Of a stretch of DNA of 36,427 nt, positions 1 through 8,286 are shown one piece after another (position 1 is the first letter of the stretch; each line of letters opens with the position of its first letter). The notes under the pieces were generated by a model, which saw only the letters and a list, made by a program, of their open reading frames with translations, was not told the origin of the DNA and searched no databases. Origin of the DNA: Bacteriovorax stolpii (GTDB lineage: Bacteria; Bdellovibrionota; Bacteriovoracia; Bacteriovoracales; Bacteriovoracaceae); assembly GCA_945883845.1 (NCBI GenBank), contig CAMCYI010000030.1, positions 1-36,427 of the forward strand, read 5' to 3'. The position numbers and the translations under genes were made by a program.

Positions 1-858
1 GCTCTTCTTTTAATGTTCACCTTGAGTTCCCACGTATGGGCCGGGTGGACGGTCTCTACTTATAACATCAGAAATTTCGACCGCGACGACAGAGCTGGAG
101 CTACCAATATTCCACTTCTCAAAACGATTCTTCAGTCTGTTAAGAGTGACGTGATGGCGTTTGAAGAAATTGTGAACGTAAAAGCATTTCAGGTCCTCAT
201 GACGTCAACTCTTCCTGGTTACAAGTATGAGATTTCTAATTGCGGTGGTGGCGGAGAACAGCACATTGCGATTGCGTGGAATCCACAGCTTTTCACTTTC
301 AAATCAAAAACGGAAGATCTGAGTTTCAGCGGCCTGGATGAAACGAGTGCCTGCGGATCTCTTCGTCCTCTGTTCATGGTTACACTTGAGAGATCAGACC
401 GGGTTGAATATTCATTTGCTGGTGTTCACCTGAAAGCAGGCGGAGATACCAATGCTATGTCCCGGCGCTGGGAACAGTACGGCAAACTTGAAAATCTCGT
501 GAAAAACTTCAAGGGCCAGAACCTTCTCATCCTCGGCGATTTCAACACTACAGGTTACACACCTAAGAATAATGACTACGTGAAATTCACTGGTTTTATG
601 AATAACGCTGGTATGAGGACGATGTCGGAAAACCTCAACTGTACTAACTACTGGACTGGCACACTTGGCAACGGTCTGTACGAAGCATCTGTGATCGATC
701 ACGTTCTTGTTCAGGATAAACTGGCAGGCTCAGTTACTGCATCAACAGTTGGATCACACTGCGAAAAGTTCGCGTGTCGTCCGACGAAGCCGTCAGACCT
801 TGGTGCCTCTTACCAGCAGGTATCTGACCACTGTCCTCTTCAAGTTTCATTCAAATAA
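1..858 (+). CDS. Secreted endonuclease/exonuclease/phosphatase-family protein, 5' end missing
   Basis: The frame is open from the first base of the window, and the first Met (position 13) falls inside a hydrophobic stretch ending in SSHVWAG. That stretch looks like the second half of a signal peptide, so the true start is probably outside the window. Family motifs are in order: TYNIRNFDRD near the N-terminus, FEEIVN (metal-binding Glu), GVHLKAGG, LILGDFNTTG (the GDFN core), VIDHVLV and a terminal SDHCPL motif with the catalytic-type His. This is the metal-dependent EEP fold used by DNase I-like nucleases, sphingomyelinases and sugar or lipid phosphatases. Several Cys residues fit an exported protein. 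The substrate cannot be told from sequence; an extracellular nuclease or phosphodiesterase is most likely. Confidence 0.8.
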   Translation, partial: ALLLMFTLSSHVWAGWTVSTYNIRNFDRDDRAGATNIPLLKTILQSVKSDVMAFEEIVNVKAFQVLMTSTLPGYKYEISNCGGGGEQHIAIAWNPQLFTFKSKTEDLSFSGLDETSACGSLRPLFMVTLERSDRVEYSFAGVHLKAGGDTNAMSRRWEQYGKLENLVKNFKGQNLLILGDFNTTGYTPKNNDYVKFTGFMNNAGMRTMSENLNCTNYWTGTLGNGLYEASVIDHVLVQDKLAGSVTASTVGSHCEKFACRPTKPSDLGASYQQVSDHCPLQVSFK

Positions 859-900
859 GTTTCTCTTTCTTCTTCACCAACAATTTGCTCTTTTGATACA

Positions 901-926
901 CTGGGGTGGTTCAACTACCACCCCAG
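901..926 (+). promoter_or_regulatory. Perfect hairpin overlapping the aminotransferase ribosome-binding site
   Basis: Ten bases at 901-910 (CTGGGGTGGT) pair perfectly with 917-926 (ACCACCCCAG) around a 6-base loop. The second arm includes the AG that begins the AGGA Shine-Dalgarno sequence (925-928) of the gene starting at 936. No T-tract follows on either strand, so it is a poor intrinsic terminator. It could mask the ribosome-binding site or stabilise the 3' end of the upstream transcript. Confidence 0.5.
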
Positions 927-935
927 GAATCCACC

Positions 936-2129
936 ATGAATTTTCTTTCGAATCGTGTTGAAAAATTAGCTGAGTCTGAAACGCTTGCGATGGCACGTTT
1001 AGGGAATGAGCTAAAAGAAAAAGGTGTGAACGTCATCAACATGAGTCTGGGTGAACCGGATTTCGCAACTCCGGATTTTGTGAAACTTGCTGCGAAAGAT
1101 GCCATCGATAAAAACTGCTCTTACTATACGCCGGTTCCTGGATACAAAGATCTACTCGAAGCTGTCTGCCTCAAGTTCAAGCGTGATAATAATCTCTCAT
1201 TCAAGCCTTCCCAGATTGTTGCTTCAACCGGTGCTAAGCACTCGATCATCAACGTTGTTATGGCCACTGTGAATCCAGGGGATGAAGTGATTCTTCCTGC
1301 CCCTTACTGGGTGAGCTACTCAGAAATGGTTCAGCTCAATGAAGGTATTGTGATTTCCCTTCCAACTGATTACAAATCTGATTTCAAAATCACCCCAGCC
1401 CAGCTTGAAAAAGCGATCACTCCAAAAACAAAAATGTTTCTCTTCTCAAACCCTTGTAACCCGACCGGGACGATGTACACAGAAACAGAACTGCGCGCTC
1501 TCGGTGAAGTTTTCAAGAAAAATCCGCACGTGTTGATCGTGTCTGATGAAATCTACGAACACATCACGTTTCAGGGGAAAATGTTCTCGATCGGTACCAT
1601 TCCGGAACTCAAGGATCGCACAGTGACTGTGAACGGACTCTCGAAAGGGTTTGCGATGACTGGCTGGAGACTTGGTTACATCGGTGCTCCAGAAGCTGTT
1701 GCGAAAGCTGTCGTGAAGATTCAGGGCCAGTTCACTTCAGGTGCCTCGTCCATCACACAAAAAGCTGCCGTGGCCGCTCTCAACGCTGATCCGTCGGTTG
1801 TCTTGCCGATGCAGGAAGCATTCCTTCGTCGTCGCGATCTTCTGATCTCACTCATGAAAGAAGTGCCGAACATTAAAGTCAATAATCCTGGCGGAGCATT
1901 TTATCTCTTTCCGGAAGTTTCATTTTACTTTGGTAAAAGTTACAATGGTACGGTGATCAAGGATGCCAAAGATCTTTGCATGTACCTTCTTAACGTCGGT
2001 CACGTGGCGATGACTCCGGGTGGAGCATTCGGCGCACCTGATTACATCCGCCTCTCTTACGCTACATCGGAAGACATCATCCGGGACGCTGTCGGAAGAA
2101 TTAAAAAGGCTTTAGCCGATCTCCACTGA
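936..2129 (+). CDS. aspC: Pyridoxal-phosphate aspartate/aromatic-type aminotransferase (class I)
   Basis: A 397-residue class I/II aminotransferase that would transfer an amino group between aspartate (or a similar amino acid) and 2-oxoglutarate in the cytoplasm. Fold-type I motifs are visible: SLGEPDFATP near residue 38, the NPCNPTGT loop (172-179), DEIYEH (204-209, with the PLP-ring Asp and the Tyr), and SKGFAMTGWRLGY with the Schiff-base Lys at residue 237. A C-terminal DYIRLSYA carries the substrate carboxylate-binding Arg. An in-frame ATG at 906 lies inside a hairpin and lacks a ribosome-binding site, so the ATG at 936 preceded by AGGA was chosen. The length is normal for subgroup I-gamma AspC. 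A small secreted-protein gene and fumarase follow on the same strand. The specific substrate is inferred from the family. Confidence 0.88.
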   Translation: MNFLSNRVEKLAESETLAMARLGNELKEKGVNVINMSLGEPDFATPDFVKLAAKDAIDKNCSYYTPVPGYKDLLEAVCLKFKRDNNLSFKPSQIVASTGAKHSIINVVMATVNPGDEVILPAPYWVSYSEMVQLNEGIVISLPTDYKSDFKITPAQLEKAITPKTKMFLFSNPCNPTGTMYTETELRALGEVFKKNPHVLIVSDEIYEHITFQGKMFSIGTIPELKDRTVTVNGLSKGFAMTGWRLGYIGAPEAVAKAVVKIQGQFTSGASSITQKAAVAALNADPSVVLPMQEAFLRRRDLLISLMKEVPNIKVNNPGGAFYLFPEVSFYFGKSYNGTVIKDAKDLCMYLLNVGHVAMTPGGAFGAPDYIRLSYATSEDIIRDAVGRIKKALADLH

Positions 2130-2203
2130 CCAAACTCAAGGGTAAATTAAGGTCGTCTCTGAAAACTTTCATGTAGAGTTAAACCCCTTAACAGGAGAGC
2201 TCC

Positions 2204-2572
2204 ATGAAAATTTTCTTCTTATCATTTATCGTCGCCCTTTCAGCATTTGCTGCCTCTCTGGCACCAGAGTGGAAAGTCATTTCGGAGACGGAAAACTGTC
2301 CCGTAAAAATCCAGATCAAGGCCAAAGCGGGCGAGAAGTATGTGATCGCTGTGAATGGCAAAACCGAAGAGATGCTTTACTCTGACAACGGAACTGCTTT
2401 CAATGCTGACAGCATGAACGCCACTCAGTTTGCGTCGAAGGAACCTAAAACCAAAATGAAGGACGCTGTCTCGTACAGTTTCATTCAACCAAGCTACGTA
2501 GAAAATCGTCCTGCAAAACTAGAAATTACCAAGAACGGAAAGATGGAACGCTGTCCACTCGTAGCTCAATAA
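2204..2572 (+). CDS. Small secreted protein of unknown function
   Basis: 122 residues, starting 11 bases after an AGGAGAG ribosome-binding site. Residues 1 to about 17 ([17 protein letters not shown]) form a signal peptide with an Ala-rich cleavage site. The mature part is about 100 residues, mostly beta-prone and polar, with two Cys (in ENCPVK and MERCPL) that could form a disulfide linking the ends of the domain. No family was recognised. It sits between the aminotransferase and fumarase genes, 13 bases before fumarase, so it may be co-transcribed with fumarase, although its product is exported and fumarase is cytoplasmic. Confidence 0.75.
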   Translation: MKIFFLSFIVALSAFAASLAPEWKVISETENCPVKIQIKAKAGEKYVIAVNGKTEEMLYSDNGTAFNADSMNATQFASKEPKTKMKDAVSYSFIQPSYVENRPAKLEITKNGKMERCPLVAQ

Positions 2573-2585
2573 GAATAAGGAATTT

Positions 2586-3992
2586 ATGCAAACAACCTTC
2601 CGCACTGAAAAAGACACAATGGGGGACGTTGAAGTTCCAGCTCATCGCCTCTGGGGTGCGCAGACTGAACGCTCACTTCATCACTTCGCCATATCTCACG
2701 AAAAAATGGACACTCGTCTAATTTACGCTCTCGTCGTGATCAAGAAAGCCGCTGCTTACGTGAATGCCGATATGAAATTATTATCTTTCGAAAAGTCTCT
2801 CGCGATCCAGGGGGCCTGCGATGAAGTCCTGAAAGGAAATCACGCGGAAGAATTTCCACTTTCTGTTTGGCAGACAGGAAGTGGCACGCAGACGAACATG
2901 AACGTGAATGAAGTCCTCGCTAATCTCGCCTCTGAAATCATGGGCGGAGAAAGAGGTGAGAAGCGCAAGATTCATCCGAACGATGATGTGAATAAAGGTC
3001 AGAGTTCAAACGATGTGTTTCCGACGGCCATGAGTATAGCTGCCACTCAGGCAATCCTGCTGGATCTCGTGCCGGCAGTAGAAAAACTTCGGGCCACCTT
3101 AAAAGAAAAATCTGAAAAGTTCATGGGGATTACAAAGATAGGCCGCACACATCTGATGGATGCGACTCCTTTGACTCTCGGTCAGGAAATATCCGGCTAT
3201 GTTTCTCAGCTCGATCACTCTCTTCGTCATATTGAAAACTCTCTTTCTCATCTTGAAGAACTCGCCATAGGCGGAACAGCGGTGGGAACAGGCCTCAATG
3301 CTCCTGAAGGTTTCGCAGGAAGAATGGCCCAGTCGATTTCGAAGCTGACGGGGATCACTTTTATCTCTGCACCAAACAAGTTTGAAGCTCTTGCTGCCAA
3401 CGATGCTCTCGTACATGCTCACGGAACATTGAAAGGTCTTGCTGCTTCTCTCTTCAAAATCGCCAATGATATAAGATGGCTTGCGAGTGGACCTCGTTCA
3501 GGGCTCGGTGAAATTTCAATTCCTGAAAATGAACCTGGCTCATCTATCATGCCGGGGAAAGTTAATCCCACTCAATGTGAAGCTGTGACTATGTTGTGTG
3601 CACAGGTCATGGGAAATGATGTCGCTATCAATATTGGTGGTGCCTCAGGAAATTTTGAACTTAACGTTTTCAAGCCGCTCATCATTCACAATTTTTTACA
3701 GAGTGTCCGTCTCTTAAGTGACGGATGTGTGAGCTTCGACCGGTTTTGCGCTCAGGGTATTGAGCCACGTGAAAAACGCATCCAGGAACACCTCGAAAAT
3801 TCTCTGATGCTCGTGACGGCCCTTAATCCTCACATTGGTTACGACAAGGCCGCTGCGATTGCTAAGAAAGCTCATCACGAAGACAAAACATTAAAAGCTG
3901 CTGCGATGGAACTCGGTTATGTAACTGAGGAACAATTTAAGGACTGGGTTGATCCCCAGAAGATGACAAATTTTGCTTCATTATCTCATTAA
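2586..3992 (+). CDS. fumC: Class II fumarate hydratase
   Basis: 468 residues, matching the usual length of oxygen-stable, iron-free fumarase C, which interconverts fumarate and L-malate in the TCA cycle. The family signature [10 protein letters not shown] is at residues 318-327. Other matching segments are [13 protein letters not shown] (97-109), [10 protein letters not shown] (140-149) and [10 protein letters not shown] (186-195), which contains the catalytic His189. The retained fumarase-type substrate loop argues against aspartase or argininosuccinate lyase. Its last 56 bases overlap tail-to-tail with a small lipoprotein gene on the other strand. The ribosome-binding site AAGGAA is weak but correctly placed. 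Confidence 0.95.
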   Translation: MQTTFRTEKDTMGDVEVPAHRLWGAQTERSLHHFAISHEKMDTRLIYALVVIKKAAAYVNADMKLLSFEKSLAIQGACDEVLKGNHAEEFPLSVWQTGSGTQTNMNVNEVLANLASEIMGGERGEKRKIHPNDDVNKGQSSNDVFPTAMSIAATQAILLDLVPAVEKLRATLKEKSEKFMGITKIGRTHLMDATPLTLGQEISGYVSQLDHSLRHIENSLSHLEELAIGGTAVGTGLNAPEGFAGRMAQSISKLTGITFISAPNKFEALAANDALVHAHGTLKGLAASLFKIANDIRWLASGPRSGLGEISIPENEPGSSIMPGKVNPTQCEAVTMLCAQVMGNDVAINIGGASGNFELNVFKPLIIHNFLQSVRLLSDGCVSFDRFCAQGIEPREKRIQEHLENSLMLVTALNPHIGYDKAAAIAKKAHHEDKTLKAAAMELGYVTEEQFKDWVDPQKMTNFASLSH

Positions 3993-4239
3993 GTTCTAAT
4001 CGATGAAGTTTCGCACGGTCCCTGCATTCAGCAAAAACTGATTCGCCGGGGATCGTCGGAACCCTCACTTTTTTCGCTTCGACACACCCTCTTAAGTAAG
4101 ACATTTGTGCCTGGTCAAGGGCCACGACCACTGTGACGAGGTCTTCCTCATACTCTTTCGTGACCCGCTTAGAGGGGTGGTTTGAATGGAGAGAGCACCC
4201 AACCAGCGTAAATGACACAAGAAAAATGAGTTTTACCAT
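3937..4239 (-). CDS. Small predicted outer-membrane or periplasmic lipoprotein
   Basis: 100 residues. The N-terminus [20 protein letters not shown] is a lipoprotein signal peptide with lipobox LVGC, so Cys15 should be lipidated after cleavage by signal peptidase II. The +2 residue is Ser, which in many Gram-negatives allows sorting to the outer membrane. The mature chain is charged and helix-prone ([20 protein letters not shown]), with two more Cys (RGCVEAKK and ECRDRA). No family was recognised. It converges with and overlaps the fumarase 3' end by 56 bases. The clear lipobox supports a real gene despite the overlap. The ribosome-binding site is weak. Confidence 0.65.
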   Translation of the reverse strand: MVKLIFLVSFTLVGCSLHSNHPSKRVTKEYEEDLVTVVVALDQAQMSYLRGCVEAKKVRVPTIPGESVFAECRDRAKLHRLELNEIMKQNLSSSGDQPSP

Positions 4240-4338
4240 GCTTTAGTATAGCCTCGGGCCGCGGTAAGGAAAAAAGAATTCGATTCCCGGGGAAAGATTG
4301 TTATCTTAAGGGAACGATTTTTTTGCATGGAGCGCATC

Positions 4339-4812
4339 ATGATCCGGATCATCTTATCAGTCCTTCTTCTTTCTTCCGTGGCCCAGGCCCGCGAAGAAAA
4401 ACTTACTTCATTTGCATCAGACTACTGCACCTTTTATCCGGAAGGGACTTACTATCGTCCGGGTCTTTGGCAGCATTGCTGTCTTCAGCACGATTTATAT
4501 TTCTGGGCCGGCGGAGAAAAAAATGACCGCCTGAATGCCAACTATCAACTCAGAGACTGTGTTGAAAAAGTTACCAATGCAAAACATGCCAAGGCTGTTT
4601 ATGCAGGTGTGACAGCAGCTCAATATTCGCCCATCAAAGATCCGGACCAGAAGTTTAACAATGCCTGGCGCTCACGCCCGGATTATCAGCGTCTCTCAAC
4701 CGAAGACATTGATCGCATCGAAAATCATCTTCGTATCACGGAGTATCCATTCCTTCCGGACTGGATGAAAATCGATCTGATCGACCAACTTCGTAAACGT
4801 CAGGCCCCATGA
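4339..4812 (+). CDS. Secreted phospholipase A2-like protein
   Basis: 157 residues. An upstream in-frame ATG at 4327 lacks a ribosome-binding site, whereas the ATG at 4339 is preceded by GGAG at 4329-4332 with a six-base spacer, so 4339 was chosen. Residues 1-17 (MIRIILSVLLLSSVAQA) form a signal peptide. The motif HCCLQHDLYFWAGG (46-59) resembles the phospholipase A2 active-site helix (CCxxHD), with candidate catalytic His51-Asp52, a Cys pair at 47-48 and a downstream Asp63. The second Cys of the canonical CCxxHDxC motif is replaced, and the calcium loop is not obvious. The stop overlaps the next gene's start by four bases (ATGA), implying translational coupling with the acylase. Phospholipase activity is inferred, and the specificity is unknown. 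Confidence 0.72.
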   Translation: MIRIILSVLLLSSVAQAREEKLTSFASDYCTFYPEGTYYRPGLWQHCCLQHDLYFWAGGEKNDRLNANYQLRDCVEKVTNAKHAKAVYAGVTAAQYSPIKDPDQKFNNAWRSRPDYQRLSTEDIDRIENHLRITEYPFLPDWMKIDLIDQLRKRQAP

Positions 4813-6890
4813 TATTTCTTCTTCTCTTTTTTTGGTCGTCTGTTAAGGCGGCAAGCTACAGTTGCGCTCCTCAGTTTGATGAGCTTGGTATTCCTCACAT
4901 TAAAACCAGATCGCAGGAGGAGTTTTATTTCTGCTTCGGAAAGATGCATGGAACAGATCGCGCCTGGGAGATGGATTACTTTCGCAGGATCGCTCAGGGA
5001 AGAAACTCAGAGGTCTTGGGTTACACGCATTTAAAATCAGACCTGATGATGAGATTTCTGAACATCGAAGAAAAGCGTGACTCTCTCTGGAAAACTTTTC
5101 CTGAGAAATACAAAAAGTATCTCGAGGCTTACGCTGATGGAGCGAATGAAGGCTTCGTGACTGGCAAGAAGGCAAAAGAGTTTCTCGACCAGGGATTTGA
5201 ACCAGAGCCATGGAAAGCAGAAGACTCACTCCTTGTTCTTCTGATCCAGTCATTCGATCAGACGAGAAAAGCATTTTACCGTGACTACGAAGAAGAGAAA
5301 GACAAGGAGACCTGGGGTCATAAAGCAGTGAGGCTTTTTGATGAAGATCATCTTCCCTGGGAAAATAATATCCTCAAGCTTGGGGAGTATCCTGTTGCGC
5401 CCGTTTCTGAAAAGACTACTACCAGTATTCATCATCAGTTAAAACTCTGGGCTTCTTTTCCAACGATCTTCGGAGAAGAAACTGGATCCAATAACTGGGT
5501 CATCTCGAAAAAGAAATCTACCACCGGATCTGCTATACTCGCCAATGATCCTCATCTCGACCTGAAAACTCCGCTCTTCTGGTACTGGATCCATCTTCAG
5601 TCTCCTGAAGGGGAAGTGATTGGTGGAAGTGTTCCGGGTGTTCCTGTAGTCGCGAGCGGGACCAATGGAAAAGTTGCATGGGGTCTAACCAACGCTTACA
5701 TCAATACGGCCGATGCCATTTTTATTTCTGATCTCAAGAAAGATGACATCGTTTCTGTTCGTCCATGGGTGAAATTCAAATTCGGTCCTTTCACGCTTCC
5801 GTTCTTTTTCAAGACATTTGAACTGACAAAGTCCGGGCTCCGAATTCTTCCTCTCGAAATTGAGAGCCAGTATAAGATGGCCCTTCGTTGGACCGGCTTT
5901 GCACTTGATGCTGAAGACGTCACACCGATGTTTGAGATGATGAATACAAAAGACGTCACTGAGATGAACGAAGTTCTTTCCCGCACCAAAGTTCCCGCAT
6001 GGAATTATGTGTTCGCAGATCGCTCTGGTGATGTGGGGTTCAGGGTTGTCGGTAAGGCCTATCGCCATACCAAGAAACTTCCTTACGGAATTCCGCTGAT
6101 GACACTGAACCAGATTGAAAATCCGGAATACCTTGCACCCGAAGAAATTCCCCACGTAATTAAACCTGCTCGCCAGTATGTTTATACGGCCAACAACCGT
6201 CACTGGGCACCGGACTCAGCTTTTTACGGCGGCCGTGCGTACTCGCAATCATTCCGCGGTTTCCGCATTGATGAATTACTTCAGGGACCACAGGATGCGC
6301 GCTCATTTAAAACAATTCAATGCGATCGCCAGGTTGTGGATGCGAGATTTTTTCTTCCGCTTATACTCAAGGCCATCAAGGTTCAGGAGTTCAAGGGCTG
6401 GCAGCTGACTTCTGATGATCATTCTAGTGCCCTTCCGCTTTATCGAAGATTTATGGATATCATGATGGAAAGCTGGAAGGTCAATGAGACGGCCCTTTAT
6501 CATCTGTTATTGAAGCCGGGGAACGTTCAGGTTAAAGAAATGAAAAGTTTTCTGAAAATGGCGAGAAAGGATGTGAAGGATAAAAAATGGGGCGACTTTC
6601 ATCGTCTTGGATTTATCCATCAGTCGAAAAATCCCGAATGGGTTTTCGCACCGGAAATCTCCGGTCCTGGTGACAATCACTCGGTGGATCCGGGAACAGC
6701 GAAATGGAATGCAGACAGAAAAGTTTACGAACAAACTTCTGGTGCTTCGATGAGAATGATCATTGAAATGAAAGAGCGACCGGTGATCGAACTGGCCTTG
6801 CCTGGACTCAACCGGAACTATACTGAAAAATCTTCAGCAAATCCCTGGGAATCCTGGAAGGCCTGTCGTTATTCGCGGGTTAGTTTCTAG
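4809..6890 (+). CDS. Penicillin acylase-family Ntn hydrolase (peptidase S45), exported
   Basis: 693 residues. Residues 1-15 form a signal peptide (MIFLLLFFWSSVKAA). The N-terminal part has the alpha-chain pattern DELGIPHIKTRS and FGKMHGTDRAWEMD. The autocatalytic cleavage site and beta-chain N-terminal nucleophile are in TGSNNWVIS, with Ser227 expected to become the N-terminal catalytic residue after maturation. The following NDPHLDLKTP and GVPVVASGTNGKVAWGLTNA match the oxyanion and substrate region of penicillin G acylases and acyl-homoserine-lactone acylases. The family hydrolyses amide bonds of acylated amines in the periplasm. Coupling to a phospholipase-like gene suggests lipid or acyl-amide scavenging, but this is inference. 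The last 11 bases overlap the opposite-strand glutaminase-like gene. Confidence 0.88.
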   Translation: MIFLLLFFWSSVKAASYSCAPQFDELGIPHIKTRSQEEFYFCFGKMHGTDRAWEMDYFRRIAQGRNSEVLGYTHLKSDLMMRFLNIEEKRDSLWKTFPEKYKKYLEAYADGANEGFVTGKKAKEFLDQGFEPEPWKAEDSLLVLLIQSFDQTRKAFYRDYEEEKDKETWGHKAVRLFDEDHLPWENNILKLGEYPVAPVSEKTTTSIHHQLKLWASFPTIFGEETGSNNWVISKKKSTTGSAILANDPHLDLKTPLFWYWIHLQSPEGEVIGGSVPGVPVVASGTNGKVAWGLTNAYINTADAIFISDLKKDDIVSVRPWVKFKFGPFTLPFFFKTFELTKSGLRILPLEIESQYKMALRWTGFALDAEDVTPMFEMMNTKDVTEMNEVLSRTKVPAWNYVFADRSGDVGFRVVGKAYRHTKKLPYGIPLMTLNQIENPEYLAPEEIPHVIKPARQYVYTANNRHWAPDSAFYGGRAYSQSFRGFRIDELLQGPQDARSFKTIQCDRQVVDARFFLPLILKAIKVQEFKGWQLTSDDHSSALPLYRRFMDIMMESWKVNETALYHLLLKPGNVQVKEMKSFLKMARKDVKDKKWGDFHRLGFIHQSKNPEWVFAPEISGPGDNHSVDPGTAKWNADRKVYEQTSGASMRMIIEMKERPVIELALPGLNRNYTEKSSANPWESWKACRYSRVSF

Positions 6891-7623
6891 GGTAGCGACC
6901 AGAGTTCACGTACGCCTGGCACTTCTTCTTGTTACCACCGAACACTCGTCCAAAACTTGATGTAGAAGCTTCCACACATGCCTGATAGAGATCACCGTCA
7001 TCAACGCCATCTCTGACGTAATGAACAGGCTTGCCTTCATAGTCTTTACCAAGAAGTCCCATCGCGACAGATTCCGGAGTCCAATATCCGGCAGGTGCCA
7101 CGTGATAATAGCAATCAGCTTTTCCATATTGAGTTGTCTCAGGAAAAACCGTTGTGACGAACATTCTTTCGATCAACTCGGTTTGGTTCGCTTTAATTTC
7201 CTGACAGTTTTTTGTCCCTGCAAATTCAAAGAACCAATCCTGGATTGAAAGAGGATTACTAATCCATCCGCCGAAGCCGGCGTCCATCGTCCAGAGAGCA
7301 CCGTTTTCGTTCACAACCGGAGTCACGTGGTACCACCATGTCTTGCGTCCCACTCGTCCTGTTTTCCCAGTGTAGAAGAGGAACACTTTGGCAGCATCGA
7401 TGTTGTAGTTAACTTTGAAATCGTTCACCCACATGAGGGCGCGGTTTGAACAAATTGATTCCCCTGTCTTGATGAACTCGCGGTTCATCTGTGAGTAGAG
7501 GACTTCTTTTTTTACATTGAGCTTAGCGATGTCGGTAATTTTGTAATTCCAGTCTGGAAGATTCACTGACTGAGCAAAGACCTGAGACGAGAAAATCAGC
7601 ATCAAGACGAAGATAAACTTCAT
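6880..7623 (-). CDS. Secreted protein-glutaminase-like cysteine hydrolase
   Basis: 248 residues when started at 7623, which gives a clean signal peptide (MKFIFVLMLIFSSQVFAQ); the longer open frame upstream would put a non-signal extension in front. The mature domain has a Cys-His-Asp arrangement: SICSNRALMW (Cys58), WWYHVTPVV (His99) and WTMDAGFGG (Asp114). This matches the papain/transglutaminase-like fold of bacterial protein-glutamine glutaminases, which deamidate glutamine side chains in proteins. Spacing and flanking hydrophobic residues agree with that family; a protease or transglutaminase role cannot be excluded. It faces the acylase gene tail-to-tail with an 11-base overlap. Confidence 0.68.
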   Translation of the reverse strand: MKFIFVLMLIFSSQVFAQSVNLPDWNYKITDIAKLNVKKEVLYSQMNREFIKTGESICSNRALMWVNDFKVNYNIDAAKVFLFYTGKTGRVGRKTWWYHVTPVVNENGALWTMDAGFGGWISNPLSIQDWFFEFAGTKNCQEIKANQTELIERMFVTTVFPETTQYGKADCYYHVAPAGYWTPESVAMGLLGKDYEGKPVHYVRDGVDDGDLYQACVEASTSSFGRVFGGNKKKCQAYVNSGRYPRN

Positions 7624-7799
7624 GCAAAACTCCGGTGTAAATGTTGACCCAAAACGGGCCGGAATAGGGATTTGGTACCAGAAGATAGGAGGGTTAAACA
7701 ATTGAAAACGCGGAGCAGTGGACGAATTAGGTCAAGTTTTGATCGCAGAGGGTCGATAAGTCTTTTGAGCATAATAAAAGGCTCTTTCAGGAGGTACGT

Positions 7800-7943
7800 A
7801 TGGGTGATAAACAGAAAAAGAAACTTACGAAAAAAGAACTTAAGGCGCAGAATCACGCGAAGTTGATGTCGAACAAAGGCGCAACCAGCAACGTGGTGGA
7901 TATTAACGCGTATAAGCAAGATCAGAACAAAAAAGCAGCTTAA
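7800..7943 (+). CDS. Small basic peptide, 47 residues, function unknown
   Basis: A perfect AGGAGG ribosome-binding site (7789-7794) lies five bases before the ATG, and a strong intrinsic terminator follows 25 bases after the stop, which makes this a convincing small gene. The product is soluble and very Lys-rich (MGDKQKKKLTKKELKAQNHA at the start), with a more neutral second half containing TSNVVDINAYKQDQ. There is no signal peptide, Cys or membrane segment. It could bind nucleic acid or ribosomes, but this is not demonstrable here. It lies alone between a divergent secreted enzyme and the C25 protease, so it probably has its own promoter in 7624-7788. Confidence 0.75.
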   Translation: MGDKQKKKLTKKELKAQNHAKLMSNKGATSNVVDINAYKQDQNKKAA

Positions 7944-8188
7944 GCTTTCAAAGTATTTTTTCTACTTGAAGGGGGAATCATGGATTCCCCCTTTTTATTA
8001 TTAACCTTCCACTCAATGTCCGAAACAGAGAGCTGTCTCTCCGTATTTTTTTCAACCATTCCTTTCAAGTTTTTTCTTAGGTCAGGCCACCTTAGAGATG
8101 TGATGACTTCCCTTTCATCAATGGTGTTTCGTCTCATATTCAATACCATTTGAAGCTTTAAATTCTTGAGAGTGCTCGAGAGTAACAC
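7940..8188 (-). CDS. Possible small hydrophilic protein (doubtful)
   Basis: An open frame of up to 82 codons with a GTG start at 8188; an internal Met (in NMRRNTIDE) would give a shorter protein. The central part has protein-like composition (TSLRWPDLRKNLKGMVEKN, QLSVSDIEWKV). Against it, no ribosome-binding site is visible at any start, its 3' end runs through the terminator hairpin of the facing small gene, and it overlaps that gene's stop codon. Tail-to-tail overlaps do occur elsewhere in this window, so it is not impossible. Otherwise the stretch 7944-8286 holds only the terminator and the leader of the C25 protease gene. Confidence 0.25.
   Translation of the reverse strand: MLLSSTLKNLKLQMVLNMRRNTIDEREVITSLRWPDLRKNLKGMVEKNTERQLSVSDIEWKVNNKKGESMIPPSSRKNTLKA
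7969..7996 (+). terminator. Intrinsic terminator after the 47-residue peptide gene
   Basis: Stem AAGGGGGAATC (7969-7979) pairs perfectly with GATTCCCCCTT (7983-7993) around the loop ATG, followed by a short T-run. It ends the transcript of the small basic peptide gene. It could act on the other strand only weakly, because that side lacks a T-run. Confidence 0.85.
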
Positions 8189-8286
8189 TCGTGAAGCCGT
8201 GCATCATCCGACTATTCCCCTGCAGAACTTGCCTCGTGTTTAAAAATTGCGATTCCCTTTAGCCTAAAAGGACACAAGGAGATCGG

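Noticed and set aside
901..926. Hairpin as an intrinsic terminator of the first gene
   Set aside because: No T-tract follows on either strand.
7624..7701. Upstream extension of the glutaminase-like gene
   Set aside because: It would place about 26 non-signal residues before a clear signal peptide starting at 7623.
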